Shown here: positions 33,891 to 43,370 of the stretch, piece by piece
How positions within the stretch are numbered: position 1 is the stretch's first letter
How the letters are laid out: each line of letters starts with the position of its first letter
The notes under the pieces: generated by a model
What the model was told of the DNA's origin: nothing
Databases searched by the model: none
The model's input: only the letters and a program-made list of their open reading frames with translations
Translations under genes and position numbers: made by a program
NCBI GenBank assembly: GCA_000016765.1
Contig: CP000699.1
Span: forward strand, 1,240,001 to 1,304,000
Source of the DNA: Rhizorhabdus wittichii RW1
Lineage (GTDB): Bacteria; Pseudomonadota; Alphaproteobacteria; Sphingomonadales; Sphingomonadaceae
Direction of reading: 5' to 3'
DNA: 64,000 nucleotides

Positions 33891-34349
33891 ATGGCCGAGA
33901 CCATCGCCATCGCATCCGATCATGCCGCTTTCGACATGAAAGCCGCCCTCACCGAATGGCTGCGCGCCGAAGGCCATGAGGTCCTCGACCTCGGCCCCGA
34001 CAGCGCCGCCTCCGTCGACTATCCGGACTATGGCTATCGCCTGGCCGAGGCGATAGCCGCGGGCGAGGCCGCGCGCGGGATCGCGCTGTGCGGGTCGGGG
34101 ATCGGCATCTCGATCTCGGTCAACCGTCACCCCGCCGCCCGCTGCGCGCTGGTGAACGAGGTGCTGTCGGCCCGGCTGTGCCGCGAGCATAACGACGCCA
34201 ACGTCATCGCGCTCGGCGCCCGGCTGATCGGCATCGAACAGGCCAAGGCCTGCGTCTCCGCCTTCCTCTCGACCGGCTTCGCGGGCGACCGCCACCAGCG
34301 CCGCGTCGACAAGCTATCCCACCCTCGCTTCCACAAGGAGCACGCATGA
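33891..34349 (+). CDS. rpiB: Ribose-5-phosphate isomerase B
   Basis: Interconverts ribose-5-phosphate and ribulose-5-phosphate, 152 residues. RpiB/LacAB landmarks are present: [68 protein letters not shown] (catalytic Cys in the CGSGIG loop) and [21 protein letters not shown] spaced 8 bases supports the start MAETIAIAS. It overlaps glyA by 4 bases (ATGA), so the two are coupled. Confidence 0.96.
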   Translation: MAETIAIASDHAAFDMKAALTEWLRAEGHEVLDLGPDSAASVDYPDYGYRLAEAIAAGEAARGIALCGSGIGISISVNRHPAARCALVNEVLSARLCREHNDANVIALGARLIGIEQAKACVSAFLSTGFAGDRHQRRVDKLSHPRFHKEHA

Positions 34350-35662
34350 GCAGCAACCCCGCCGCCACCCTGTCCGACGTCCAGCCCGACGGCTTCTTCA
34401 CGCGCGGCCTCGCCGATGCCGATCCGGCGGTGTTCGGCGGCCTGACCGAGGAAATCGCGCGCGAGAAGAAGCAGATCGAGCTGATCGCTTCGGAGAACAT
34501 CGTCTCCAAGGCGGTGCTCGAGGCGCAGGGCTCGGTCTTCACCAACAAATATGCCGAGGGCTATCCGGGCAAGCGCTATTATCAGGGCTGCCACCCGTCG
34601 GACGTCGTCGAGCAGCTCGCGATCGACCGCGCCAAGCAGCTCTTCAACTGCGGCTTCGCCAACGTCCAGCCGCATTCGGGCGCGCAGGCGAACGGCGCGG
34701 TCATGCTGGCGCTGACCCAGCCCGGCGACACGATCATGGGCCTCAGCCTCGACGCCGGCGGCCACCTGACCCATGGCGCCAAGGCGGCGCTGTCGGGCAA
34801 GTGGTACAAGGCCGTCCAGTACGGCGTGCGCCCCGACGACCATCGCATCGACTTCGACCAGGTCGAGGCGCTGGCGCGCGAGCATAAGCCCAAGCTGATC
34901 ATCACCGGCGGCTCGGCCTATCCGCGCCACATCGACTTCGCCCGCTTCCGCGCGATCGCGGACGAGGTCGGCGCGCTGTTCATGGTCGACATGGCGCACT
35001 TCGCCGGCCTCGTCGCGGGCGGCGTCCATCCGACCCCGTTCGGCCATGCCCATGTCGTCACCACGACGACCCACAAGACGCTGCGCGGCCCGCGCGGCGG
35101 CATGATCATGACCGACGACGAGGCGATCGCGAAGAAGATCAACTCGGCGGTGTTCCCCGGCCTCCAGGGCGGCCCGCTGATGCACGTCGTCGCCGCCAAG
35201 GCGGTCGCCTTCGGCGAGGCGCTGCGGCCCGAGTTCAAGGCCTATGCCGCCGCCGTGGTCGAGAACGCCAAGGTGCTGGCCGCCCGCCTGAAGGAGCGCG
35301 GCGCCGACCTCGTCTCGGGCGGCACCGACACCCATCTGGCGCTGGTCGACCTGCGTCCGATCGGCGTCACCGGCCGCGATGCCGACGAAGCGCTCGAGCG
35401 CGCCGGCATCACCTGCAACAAGAACGGTGTGCCGAACGATCCGCTGCCGCCGGTCAAGACCTCGGGCATCCGCGTCGGCTCGCCGGCCGGCACGACCCGC
35501 GGCTTCGGACCCGCGGAATTCCGCGAGATCGCCGACATGATCGCCGACGTGCTCGACGGCCTCGCCAAGAACGGCCCGGAAGGCAACGGCCAGACCGAGG
35601 CGCACGTCAAGGCGCGCGTCGAAGCGCTCTGCGACCGTTTCCCGATCTACCCGGAATTGTAA
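34346..35662 (+). CDS. glyA: Serine hydroxymethyltransferase
   Basis: PLP enzyme that converts serine and tetrahydrofolate to glycine and methylene-tetrahydrofolate, 438 residues. Landmarks are [69 protein letters not shown] and the PLP-lysine segment [17 protein letters not shown]. The [14 protein letters not shown] folate-site region is present. It sits in an rpiB-glyA-nrdR-trmJ cluster, a one-carbon and nucleotide-metabolism grouping common in alphaproteobacteria. Confidence 0.98.
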   Translation: MSSNPAATLSDVQPDGFFTRGLADADPAVFGGLTEEIAREKKQIELIASENIVSKAVLEAQGSVFTNKYAEGYPGKRYYQGCHPSDVVEQLAIDRAKQLFNCGFANVQPHSGAQANGAVMLALTQPGDTIMGLSLDAGGHLTHGAKAALSGKWYKAVQYGVRPDDHRIDFDQVEALAREHKPKLIITGGSAYPRHIDFARFRAIADEVGALFMVDMAHFAGLVAGGVHPTPFGHAHVVTTTTHKTLRGPRGGMIMTDDEAIAKKINSAVFPGLQGGPLMHVVAAKAVAFGEALRPEFKAYAAAVVENAKVLAARLKERGADLVSGGTDTHLALVDLRPIGVTGRDADEALERAGITCNKNGVPNDPLPPVKTSGIRVGSPAGTTRGFGPAEFREIADMIADVLDGLAKNGPEGNGQTEAHVKARVEALCDRFPIYPEL

Positions 35663-35667
35663 GCCGG

Positions 35668-36132
35668 ATGCGCTGCCCCTTCTGCGCCCATGACGACAGC
35701 CAGGTGAAGGACAGCCGCCCCACCGACGACGGGGCGGCGATCCGGCGGCGACGGCAATGCGAAGGGTGCGGCGCGCGCTTCACCACCTTCGAGCGGATCC
35801 AGCTCCGCGAGATGACGGTGGTGAAGAGCGACGGCCGGCGCGAGGTGTTCGACCGCTCGAAGCTCGAACGGTCGATCAGCGTCGCCTGCCGCAAGCGGCC
35901 GGTCGATCCCGCGCGGATCGAGCGGCTCGCGACCGCGATCCAGCGCCAGATCGAGACGAGCGGCGACAGCGAGATCCCCGCCGCCTCGGTCGGCGGCATG
36001 GTGATGGACGGGCTCAAGGCGCTCGACAGCGTCGCCTATATCCGCTTCGCGAGCGTCTATAAGGATTTCCGCGAAGCCAAGGACTTCGAGGATTTCGCCG
36101 GTGCCGTGAGCGAAGCCGGGCGGGACGGTTGA
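35668..36132 (+). CDS. nrdR: Ribonucleotide reductase repressor NrdR
   Basis: A 154-residue nucleotide-sensing repressor of ribonucleotide reductase genes. A zinc ribbon ([10 protein letters not shown] and [14 protein letters not shown], with Cys3, Cys6, Cys31 and Cys34) precedes an ATP-cone ([29 protein letters not shown]...[13 protein letters not shown]). It is spaced 5 bases from glyA and overlaps trmJ by 4 bases. Confidence 0.97.
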   Translation: MRCPFCAHDDSQVKDSRPTDDGAAIRRRRQCEGCGARFTTFERIQLREMTVVKSDGRREVFDRSKLERSISVACRKRPVDPARIERLATAIQRQIETSGDSEIPAASVGGMVMDGLKALDSVAYIRFASVYKDFREAKDFEDFAGAVSEAGRDG

Positions 36133-36890
36133 CGACCGATATCCCCCGTCAGGATGAGCGGGCAGCGAACGGGATCGCTCCGCCCCCCGTCATCGTCCTC
36201 GTGCGTCCGCAGCTCGGCGAGAATATCGGCAAGGCGGCGCGGGCGATGCTCAATTTCGGGCTGACCGAGATGCGGCTGGTGACCCCGCGCGACGGCTGGC
36301 CCAACCCGCAGGCCGGCCCGGCCGCCTCCGGCGCCGACATCGTCCTCGAAGGCGCCCGCGTGTTCGACAGCGTGGCGGAAGCGACCGCCGATTGCGCGCA
36401 TGTCTACGCCACCACCGTCCGCAAGCGCGGCGTGACCAAGCCGGTGATGACGCCGGAGGAGGCCGCGCGCGGCATCCATGGCGAGCCCGGCCGCTCCGCC
36501 ATCCTGTTCGGCCCCGAACGGTCCGGGCTGGAGACCGACGACGTCGCGGTCGCGCGGACGATCGTGACGGTTCCCATCAACCCGGAGTTCGGCAGCCTCA
36601 ACCTCGCCCAGGCGGTGATCCTGGTCGCCTATGAATGGTCGAAGGGAATAGCGCTCGCCTCGCCGCCCGCGGTCGACCTCGACCCGCCGGCGCCACAGGT
36701 CGAGCTCGAGGGACTGATCGGTCATCTCGACCGGCTGCTCGCCGAATCGGGTTATTATTTTCCGCCCGATCGGGTGCCGGCGACGCGCCGGACGCTGCGC
36801 AGCCTGCTGACCAAGCCCGCCTGGAACGCGCAGGAAGTGCGGACGCTGCGAGGCGTCCTGAGTACGCTGGAGAAACCCCGGAGCCGGTAA
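36129..36890 (+). CDS. trmJ: tRNA (cytidine/uridine-2'-O-)-methyltransferase TrmJ
   Basis: A 253-residue SPOUT-class RNA methyltransferase: [39 protein letters not shown] (motif 1), [16 protein letters not shown] (motif 2) and [21 protein letters not shown] (motif 3, knot). A C-terminal helical extension fits TrmJ, which modifies position 32 of tRNA. The start is a TTG overlapping the nrdR stop (TTGA). The specific target is inferred from the family. Confidence 0.88.
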   Translation: MTTDIPRQDERAANGIAPPPVIVLVRPQLGENIGKAARAMLNFGLTEMRLVTPRDGWPNPQAGPAASGADIVLEGARVFDSVAEATADCAHVYATTVRKRGVTKPVMTPEEAARGIHGEPGRSAILFGPERSGLETDDVAVARTIVTVPINPEFGSLNLAQAVILVAYEWSKGIALASPPAVDLDPPAPQVELEGLIGHLDRLLAESGYYFPPDRVPATRRTLRSLLTKPAWNAQEVRTLRGVLSTLEKPRSR

Positions 36891-36939
36891 AAGCGCTACG
36901 GACCGGGCACTTTCGTGACCATTACTATGGCTGGCACAT

Positions 36940-36957
36940 TGTAAACTTGGTGTAAAC
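36940..36957 (+). promoter_or_regulatory. Pho-box-like direct repeat upstream of the PEP-CTERM gene
   Basis: TGTAAACttggTGTAAAC has two identical 7-mers with an 11-base period, the same geometry as the pstS Pho box in this window (TGTAACAttgcTGTAACA). It lies 84 bases before the PEP-CTERM start. A TGGCAC just upstream (36931-36936) recalls half a sigma-54 promoter, but the -12 GC is not in place. A CCGCA-N6-TGCGG inverted repeat follows at 36957-36972. Confidence 0.4.
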
Positions 36958-37040
36958 CGCAAAATTCTGCGGAATCTTGTATTTAGCGCAAATTTATCGT
37001 ACAGAAGCGACATGCGTACTGTGTCGGGGGACATTGAGTG

Positions 37041-37988
37041 ATGCGTGTCAGGCTGCTTGCGCTACTGACAGCTCTGTTTGGCTGCGTAACCGGGGGGGAG
37101 CTTCAGGCGACCAACCTGCTCGTCAACGGTGACTTCGAAATGGTCACCATGACCAATGGCAATGCACTGCATTCGACGATCTTCGGGCACGGGCTCGACA
37201 ATGCCGCTGTCGGCCCGACGTTGAAGAACCTGCCGACCGTCACCGGCTGGACGACGCGCGGCTATAACTTCGTCTTCGTCGACAATCCCAGCTATAACGG
37301 GGGCTCTCCCGTCACGCAGACCGGGGCCGACGATTTCGGTAGCGGCGCCTGCCTGTACGGCAATTGCGATCCCGGCGCCCGGCTGTCGCTGTGGGGGCCG
37401 GACATCGGGACCAACAACGGCCTGACGAACAGCCCGACCGGCGGCAATTTCGTCGGCGCCGACGGCGCTTACGGCAATGCCCCGATCGAGCAGACCATAT
37501 CGGGCCTCGAGGTCGGCAAGGTCTACAAGCTGACCTTCTGGTGGGCGGCCGCCCAGCAGACCACCTATGACGGCGCCACCCAGGACAGGTGGCAGGTCTG
37601 CTTCGGCGTGTGCGACTATTCGATCAGCCCCGATGCGCCGATCTTCCTCGATTATCGCGACGGGCATTCGACCTACAACCTCGCCCCCGGCGACCAGCTG
37701 CTGAGCACCGGGACGGTGAACAATGCGAGCCATGGCTTCGTGCCCTGGCAGTTCGAGACGATGTATTTCACCGCCAACGACACCACGCAGAAGCTGTCGT
37801 TGCTCGCCTATGGCCTGCCGACCGGGCAGCCGCCCTTCGCGCTGATCGACGGCCTGAACCTCGAGGCGATACCGGAACCGTCGACCTGGGCGATGATGCT
37901 GATCGGGTTCGGTCTGGTCGGCGGCATCATGCGCAGCAACCGGCGCTCGCCGGTCTGCCGCGAGGTGATCAGGGCCCAGATCGTCTGA
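37041..37988 (+). CDS. PEP-CTERM sorted exported protein
   Basis: A 315-residue secreted protein. An N-terminal signal peptide (MRVRLLALLTALFGCVTGG) is followed by a beta-rich domain that begins NLLVNGDFE, as in DUF642/carbohydrate-binding-like proteins, with GLEVGKVYKLTFWWAA. The C-terminus is a PEP-CTERM sorting signal: IPEPSTWAMMLIGFGLVGG, then basic SNRR, recognised by exosortase. There are three Cys pairs. A GTG one codon upstream is an alternative start. The exosortase is not in the window. A role in exopolysaccharide-associated surface structures is inferred. Confidence 0.9.
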   Translation: MRVRLLALLTALFGCVTGGELQATNLLVNGDFEMVTMTNGNALHSTIFGHGLDNAAVGPTLKNLPTVTGWTTRGYNFVFVDNPSYNGGSPVTQTGADDFGSGACLYGNCDPGARLSLWGPDIGTNNGLTNSPTGGNFVGADGAYGNAPIEQTISGLEVGKVYKLTFWWAAAQQTTYDGATQDRWQVCFGVCDYSISPDAPIFLDYRDGHSTYNLAPGDQLLSTGTVNNASHGFVPWQFETMYFTANDTTQKLSLLAYGLPTGQPPFALIDGLNLEAIPEPSTWAMMLIGFGLVGGIMRSNRRSPVCREVIRAQIV

Positions 37989-37990
37989 CG

Positions 37991-39013
37991 GTGGCGCCGG
38001 CCGCGACCGGGCCGGTGCGCTGCGGGCTGTGCAGCGCGCCCGTCGATCCCGATGGCTCCCGCTGCGGCGAATGCGGCCTGGCCTGGACGGGTCCCACGCC
38101 TCCCGCGCATGACGATCCCCGCTTCGCGGCGCTGGCCGCCTGCCGCCGCCTGCCCTTTCGAAACGGCCATGTCGACGTCGAGGGGCTGGCACTGGGCTTC
38201 GAGACGTTCCGTTCGCTGGCGAGCCGCTTCGACCGGACGGCGACGCTCGGGCCGCTGGCGAGGCGCCTGCTGGGCCACGTTCCGGTGCGCTTGTTGCGAT
38301 CGACCGTCACCCTCGCGGATTTCGGAAAGGTCCGCTCGGCATCGGCCGACGTGGCGCTTGGCTGCATCGCCCGCGCGGCCGACCTGCCCGCGCTGGTCGA
38401 ACTGGCCGCGAACCACGGCGCGGGCTTCGCCGCGATCGCGGTGATGGTCGACGGCGGCGGCGACGATGCCAACAGGGTGCGGGCCGCGCTGGCGGCGATA
38501 CCCGGCCTGCCCCGCCTGGCGATCGATGCGGCCCCCCTCGCCGGCGATTTCGGCGCCCAGCGGAACCGGGTGCAACGACTCGCCGGCACCCGCTGGGTCC
38601 TCCACCTCGACACCGACGAGGCCCCCGACCCGCGGCTCGCCGCCAATCTCGCCGCGATCGTCGCCGATGCCGATCGCCATGGAGACAAGGTGGTCGGCTT
38701 CGCCCGGCTGAACCTGGTCGATGCCCGGCCGTCGGCCTTCTACCCCGATACCCAGTACCGGCTGGTGCGGTCCGACGTCCGCTTCCACCGCAAGGTCCAT
38801 GAGAGCCCCCTCCCCGGCCTCGACTGGCGCACCGTCCATCGCTCGCTCGGCGGCGGGCTGATCCACCGGCTGTCGCGCGAGCGGGTGCGCGCCCGCTCGA
38901 TCCAATATGAGGCGATGGCCGAGGGTGCCGGCCACCCGCAGGACGAGCGCCTGCTGCTCGACGACTGGCCCGGCATCCCGGCCGACCTCATCGGCGCGCG
39001 GGAGCCCGGATAG
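37991..39013 (+). CDS. Zinc-ribbon/GT2-like glycosyltransferase
   Basis: A 340-residue protein. The N-terminus has a C-x2-C-x10-C-x2-C zinc-ribbon (Cys11, Cys14, Cys25, Cys28; CGLCSAPV...CGECGLAW), unusual for a glycosyltransferase. The later part is WaaE-like family 2: AQRNRVQRLAGTRWVLHLDTDEAPDP (metal/sugar-nucleotide DxD near residue 206), YPDTQYRLVRSDVRFHRKVHESP and HRLSRERV. The proposed start is a GTG 2 bases after the PEP-CTERM stop; no strong ribosome-binding site is visible, so coupling to the upstream gene is likely. The acceptor is unknown. Its 3' end overlaps the convergent membrane gene by 26 bases. Confidence 0.78.
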   Translation: MAPAATGPVRCGLCSAPVDPDGSRCGECGLAWTGPTPPAHDDPRFAALAACRRLPFRNGHVDVEGLALGFETFRSLASRFDRTATLGPLARRLLGHVPVRLLRSTVTLADFGKVRSASADVALGCIARAADLPALVELAANHGAGFAAIAVMVDGGGDDANRVRAALAAIPGLPRLAIDAAPLAGDFGAQRNRVQRLAGTRWVLHLDTDEAPDPRLAANLAAIVADADRHGDKVVGFARLNLVDARPSAFYPDTQYRLVRSDVRFHRKVHESPLPGLDWRTVHRSLGGGLIHRLSRERVRARSIQYEAMAEGAGHPQDERLLLDDWPGIPADLIGAREPG

Positions 39014-40835
39014 CGGGCGCGCAGACCGCATAGCCACCGTCGCGGTAGAGCGTGCGTGCGCCGCCGCAATCGCCGATATCCTCGGGCAGGACGACATAAG
39101 GGATATCGTTGGCGGCGGCATAGGCCAGGAACTGGCCGGCGTCGCGCAACCCCCCCACCGCCGCATATCGGGCCGACCAGCGCGGATAGAAGGCCGGTTC
39201 CCACATCACCACCGCCCCCTGCTTCCAGTCGACCCAGACGGGACGCAGGGCCTTGAGCTGGAAATCGTCGAACAGGTCGCGATGCGGCTTGTCGACCGGC
39301 ACCAGGAAAGGGCCGGCGAGCGCGCTTCGGCGAACCCAGCCGGTCATCCGCTCGAACGGCGCCTCCACCGCGGAGCGCTGCGCCGCGCCGTCGATCCGCC
39401 ATTTGACGAGGGTGGCGACGTTGAACAGCGCGAGTCCAGCGACCAGGGCCAGGGCGAGCAAGCGCCACCCGCGCAGCACGCCCCCGCCGAGCGCGACGAG
39501 CAGCACCAGCCGCAGCAGGACGGTCGGCGACCAGGTCGCGGCGGCGGAGAATTGCACGACGAGGGTCAGGACGACGAGCGCGCCATAGCCGATCGCCAGC
39601 AGCGGCGCCGACAGGTTCGTCGTCCGGCGCCGGCCGAACAGCATCGCTGCGAGCAGGAGATCGACCGCCAGGAGCTGGAACACCTGCCGGTCGGGATGGA
39701 CCAGCTCGGCGAGGACAAGGCAGGCGGCGAGGCGTTGCCAGAGCTGCGGTTCGTCGTCGGCGAGCGTCCTGATCGCCGCCAGGATCACCAGCCCGAAGCC
39801 GACGAACTGGACGAAGCCGACCGATCGGATCGCGTTGAGGTTGAACAGCAGCTTGCTGTCGACCAGATAAGGGCCCGCCGCGCCGACGACGAACAGCAGC
39901 GCCCAGCCCGCCAGCACCAGCATCCAGAAGCGCGGCGCGCGCGACAGCAGCGCCGCCAGCCCATAAGCGACGAGGATCAGGGCGAATTCGAGCAGCTCGG
40001 TGCCCGGCGCGGCGTCGATCAGCGAATGATCGGGGAAATAGAGCCGCAGATAGCCGGCATAGTCGAAGGGCGGCGCTCCCCTCGTCTCCAGCAGGGTCGA
40101 CGCCACCCAGACGATCACGGGCGACGCCGTGGCGAGGAAGATCAGCAGCGCCCCGCCGACCGCCGCCGGGCGGATCGGCGCGATCGGCGCGAGCCGGGCG
40201 AGGAAGGCGGGAACCGGCCAGCCGCGGACCGAGGTCAGCACCGGCAGCGCGATCGCCGCGAGCAGCCACAGCCCGACGAAGAAGTTGAGGCAGAAGGTCA
40301 AGCCGCAGAGCAGGCCGGCAAAGCCGAGGCGCCGGTGCTGGACGGCGACCAGCGCGCCGAGCAGCGGCCCCCAGCTCAGTTCCGAATGGGTGAAATAGCC
40401 GATGAACAGGCCATGGCCGCCGATCACCGAGAGCTGCGCCAGCCAGGGCGTCGCCGCGACCACCGCCAGTGCCGCGCCCAACGCCCAGCGGCCGGATAGT
40501 CCATTCAGCCGGAAGAAGCCGAGCAGCGCCGCGAACGCCGCCAGCCGGCCGAGCACGAGACCCGCCAGGAAGACGGCCCGGACATTGGCCTCGGTGCTGA
40601 CCAGCCGCACCGCCGGCCAGGCGAGCGAGACGAATTTGTCGAGCGACCGGTAGACCGGATCGTCGCGGAACTGCGGGAGGCTCGCATAGTCGAGCACATA
40701 GGGAATGTGGAAGACGTTGTTGTTGACGCCGAAGCGGAAGCCGGTCGCGGCCATCGACACCGCCGTCGCGCCGATCACGAGCGCGCAGAGCAGCGCGCGG
40801 TCGATCCAGACCCCCGGCCCGGCATCCTTATCCAT
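38988..40835 (-). CDS. Large polytopic membrane protein of unknown function
   Basis: A 615-residue protein with about twelve or more hydrophobic helices and a C-terminal soluble part (about 500-615: AVEAPFERMTGWVRRSALAGPFLVPVDKPHRDLFDDFQLKALRPVWVDWKQGAVVMWEP). The first loop has NNNVFHIPYVLDYASLPQFRDDPVYRS, acidic and aromatic as in GT-C-type lipid-sugar transferases, which suggests but does not prove such a role. The ATG lies 5 bases before the stop of the upstream HAD-UbiA gene, so the two form an operon. It may use the lipid product of that enzyme. Confidence 0.8.
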   Translation of the reverse strand: MDKDAGPGVWIDRALLCALVIGATAVSMAATGFRFGVNNNVFHIPYVLDYASLPQFRDDPVYRSLDKFVSLAWPAVRLVSTEANVRAVFLAGLVLGRLAAFAALLGFFRLNGLSGRWALGAALAVVAATPWLAQLSVIGGHGLFIGYFTHSELSWGPLLGALVAVQHRRLGFAGLLCGLTFCLNFFVGLWLLAAIALPVLTSVRGWPVPAFLARLAPIAPIRPAAVGGALLIFLATASPVIVWVASTLLETRGAPPFDYAGYLRLYFPDHSLIDAAPGTELLEFALILVAYGLAALLSRAPRFWMLVLAGWALLFVVGAAGPYLVDSKLLFNLNAIRSVGFVQFVGFGLVILAAIRTLADDEPQLWQRLAACLVLAELVHPDRQVFQLLAVDLLLAAMLFGRRRTTNLSAPLLAIGYGALVVLTLVVQFSAAATWSPTVLLRLVLLVALGGGVLRGWRLLALALVAGLALFNVATLVKWRIDGAAQRSAVEAPFERMTGWVRRSALAGPFLVPVDKPHRDLFDDFQLKALRPVWVDWKQGAVVMWEPAFYPRWSARYAAVGGLRDAGQFLAYAAANDIPYVVLPEDIGDCGGARTLYRDGGYAVCAPAIRAPARR

Positions 40836-42279
40836 GCAGCACCACGACATGCACGAAGCGGGCGGCGATCATCACCGCGATGATGCCGGCCAGCGCGATC
40901 CGGCTCCCGCGGTCCTTGAACGAATAGACGATCGGATCGTCATGCATCTCCCCGCGCGAGGTCTTCACCCACATCCGCCCGAGCCAGTAGATCAGCCCGA
41001 AGGCGGCGAGCCAGAGAAGCTCGGGGCTCGCATAGCGGCCGGCGGTCTCGGGCGAACTGATGAACAGGCCGAAGATCACCACCGAGCTGAGCGCGCTGCC
41101 GGCCCCGAGCGGCCACAGCACCGCCAGGTCGGTGGTGCGATAATCGCGGCCGCGCAGCCCGGCCCGGCCGCTGCCCTGCGCCACCAGCAATTCGGTGCAG
41201 CGCTTGATCAGGGCGAGGCTGAGGAACACGAACACCGAGAAAGCGAGCAGCCAGGAACTCAGCCGGACGTCGATCGCGACCGCGCCCGCCATGATCCGCC
41301 AGCTGTAGAGCAGCGACAGGGTGAGCACGTCGATCAGCACATATTGCTTGAGCGTCCAGCTATAGGCGCTGGTCAGCGCGAGATAGGACAGCAGCATCAG
41401 GACGAACGCCCAGGACACCGCCGTCGCGACCAGCACGCCGGCGACGAGGCCCGCGATCGCGAGCGCCACGCCGTGGAGCAGCGGCAGCCGGCCGCTCGCG
41501 AAGGGCCGCTCGCTCTTGCGCGGGTGGGCGCGGTCGTTCTCCAGGTCGACGATGTCGTTGAGGACATAGCTCGCCGAGGCGACCAGGCTGAAGGCGACGA
41601 AGGCCAGCAGCACGTCGATCGTCTTGCCGATATCGAGGAAGGAGAAGGCGGTCAGCAGCGGCACGAACAGCAGCGCGTTCTTGGTCCATTGATGCACCCG
41701 CAGCGCGCGCAGCCAGAGGCCGAGACGTCCCTCGCCCGACCGGAATTCGCGCTCGATCGGCACGGCGGCGCGGAGCCTGCGCAGTTCGCCGGCCGGCACG
41801 TCGACCGCGATCGCGGCGTCCGATCCCGCCCATACCTGCATGTCGGGGCCGCCATTGCCGACATAGGCGAAGCGGTCGCCGATCGCGGCGCGGATCGCCG
41901 CCAGCTTCGCGCGCCCCTTCATGTTCTCGCCGTCCGCCGTCGAGATCAGCAGGTCGAACAGGCCCAGATGGCGCTGGACCTGCTCGGCGATGCTGCCGTG
42001 CGCGGCGGTCGCGAGGATGATCCTGCGCCCCTGCGCCTTCTGCTCGCGCAGCCAGGCGAGCAGCGGCTGGTTGTACGGCAGGGCCGCGCCGTCGACGGTG
42101 ACGTGGCGCGCGACGGCGCGCTTGAAGTCCGCCCGGCCGCCGAACAGCCACAGGATCAGCCTGAACAGGTTCAGCGGCGATCGCCTGAGGAGGAGGACGA
42201 TCGACTCGACCAGCGTGTCGGCCGGCGTCAGCGTACCGTCGAGGTCGACGACCAGCGGCAGCGCGTCCCCGTCAGCCAT
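40828..42279 (-). CDS. HAD-UbiA fusion, decaprenyl-phosphate phosphoribosyltransferase-like
   Basis: A 483-residue fusion. Residues about 8-185 are a HAD phosphatase-like domain (LVVDLDGTLTPADT; ATAAHGS; motif IV VGNGGPDM, with Asn in place of the usual first Asp). Residues about 190-483 are a UbiA prenyltransferase with NDIVDLENDRAHPRKSERPFASGRL, the aspartate motif typical of decaprenylphosphoryl-phosphoribose synthases. It probably joins a phosphorylated pentose to a polyprenyl phosphate in the inner membrane, with HAD acting on the product. A GTG one codon upstream is another possible start. It is in an operon with the 615-residue protein. Confidence 0.85.
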   Translation of the reverse strand: MADGDALPLVVDLDGTLTPADTLVESIVLLLRRSPLNLFRLILWLFGGRADFKRAVARHVTVDGAALPYNQPLLAWLREQKAQGRRIILATAAHGSIAEQVQRHLGLFDLLISTADGENMKGRAKLAAIRAAIGDRFAYVGNGGPDMQVWAGSDAAIAVDVPAGELRRLRAAVPIEREFRSGEGRLGLWLRALRVHQWTKNALLFVPLLTAFSFLDIGKTIDVLLAFVAFSLVASASYVLNDIVDLENDRAHPRKSERPFASGRLPLLHGVALAIAGLVAGVLVATAVSWAFVLMLLSYLALTSAYSWTLKQYVLIDVLTLSLLYSWRIMAGAVAIDVRLSSWLLAFSVFVFLSLALIKRCTELLVAQGSGRAGLRGRDYRTTDLAVLWPLGAGSALSSVVIFGLFISSPETAGRYASPELLWLAAFGLIYWLGRMWVKTSRGEMHDDPIVYSFKDRGSRIALAGIIAVMIAARFVHVVVLHG

Positions 42280-42455
42280 CACGATGGCCGCACCCGTCGG
42301 CCGTTCCGGACCTGATCATATCCCCCCGATCGACGATCGCCGCCAACCGCCCTTCGATCGCCCGATTTGGCCGGGATTGCAAGGTTCGCGACGACCGCGC
42401 GGACCCGCGCCGCCAAATTGAAATCACCCCCCTTTCCTGCCATAGGGAAGGAGAG

Positions 42456-43370
42456 ATGCTGACATTGTTCGAGAGCCTTCCCCTGCTCGGCAGGGTGGTG
42501 GTCAGCCAGATCATCTGGCTCTTCCTGTTCACCGCCCTGTTCGTTCCGCTCGAACGGCTGGCCGGCGTCCATCGCCAGCCGACCCGGCGGCCGCAGATGC
42601 TCGTCGATATCGGCTACTTCTTCCTGTCGGGCCTGATCCCCGTCTTCATTCTGTCGATGCCGCTGGGGGCGATCACCGCGCTGTCCCGTCAGGCGCTGCC
42701 GGAAAGCTACCACCTCTGGATCACGGGCCTGCCGGTCGCGGTCCAGGTCGGGCTCGCGATCCTGATCGGCGAGTTCGGCTTCTACTGGGGCCACCGGATC
42801 ATGCACCAGGTGCCCTGGCTGTGGCGCTTCCACGCCATCCACCACGAGCCGGTGCGGATGGACTGGCTGGTCAACACCCGCGCCCATCCGGTCGACCTCG
42901 TCTTCACCCGCATGTTCGGCCTCAGCCTGGTCTACATCGCCGGGCTCGGCACGCCCGGATCGGGATCGGGCAGCATCATCCCCCTCGTCGTCCTGTTCGT
43001 CGGGACCTTCTGGGGATTCTTCATCCATTCCAACCTGAACGTCCGGCTGGGCTTGCTCGAGCATGTCCTGTCGTCGCCGCGCTTCCATCATTGGCACCAT
43101 TCGCGGGTCGACCATGTCAACCGGAACTATGCGTCAACGCTGCCGATCTACGACCGGCTGTTCGGCACCCATCATCTTCCCAGGCAATGGCCGCCGAGCT
43201 ACGGCATCGCGCCGGAAAACCGGCCGGATGTGCTGATCGCCGCGCAATATGGCGAGGCGGACGAAGCGCCGCCCGCTCCCGTCAGGGACGCGGCGCCCGC
43301 TCAGGAAGGATCGCGGGCGTCGAACACGTCGAATTCGTGCGCGATCGATCCCTCGACCAGCATGTCGTAG
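42456..43370 (+). CDS. Sterol desaturase / fatty acid hydroxylase superfamily protein
   Basis: A 304-residue membrane di-iron oxygenase. The eight-histidine set is visible: GHRIMH, RFHAIHHEP and PRFHHWHHSRVDH. Three or four hydrophobic helices precede and separate these motifs. The GAGAG just before the ATG acts as ribosome-binding site. The tail after YGIAPENRPDVL is low-complexity and overlaps the convergent chorismate mutase gene by 70 bases. Members hydroxylate sterols, carotenoids, hopanoids or fatty acids; the substrate here is open. Confidence 0.88.
   Translation: MLTLFESLPLLGRVVVSQIIWLFLFTALFVPLERLAGVHRQPTRRPQMLVDIGYFFLSGLIPVFILSMPLGAITALSRQALPESYHLWITGLPVAVQVGLAILIGEFGFYWGHRIMHQVPWLWRFHAIHHEPVRMDWLVNTRAHPVDLVFTRMFGLSLVYIAGLGTPGSGSGSIIPLVVLFVGTFWGFFIHSNLNVRLGLLEHVLSSPRFHHWHHSRVDHVNRNYASTLPIYDRLFGTHHLPRQWPPSYGIAPENRPDVLIAAQYGEADEAPPAPVRDAAPAQEGSRASNTSNSCAIDPSTSMS

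Noticed and set aside
34346-35662. Glycine riboswitch in front of glyA
   Set aside because: glyA overlaps rpiB by 4 bases, so there is no leader of its own, and no riboswitch-like fold is visible before rpiB.
36931-36946. Sigma-54 promoter for the PEP-CTERM gene
   Set aside because: TGGCAC is present but the GC at the -12 position is not at the required spacing; noted only as a half match.
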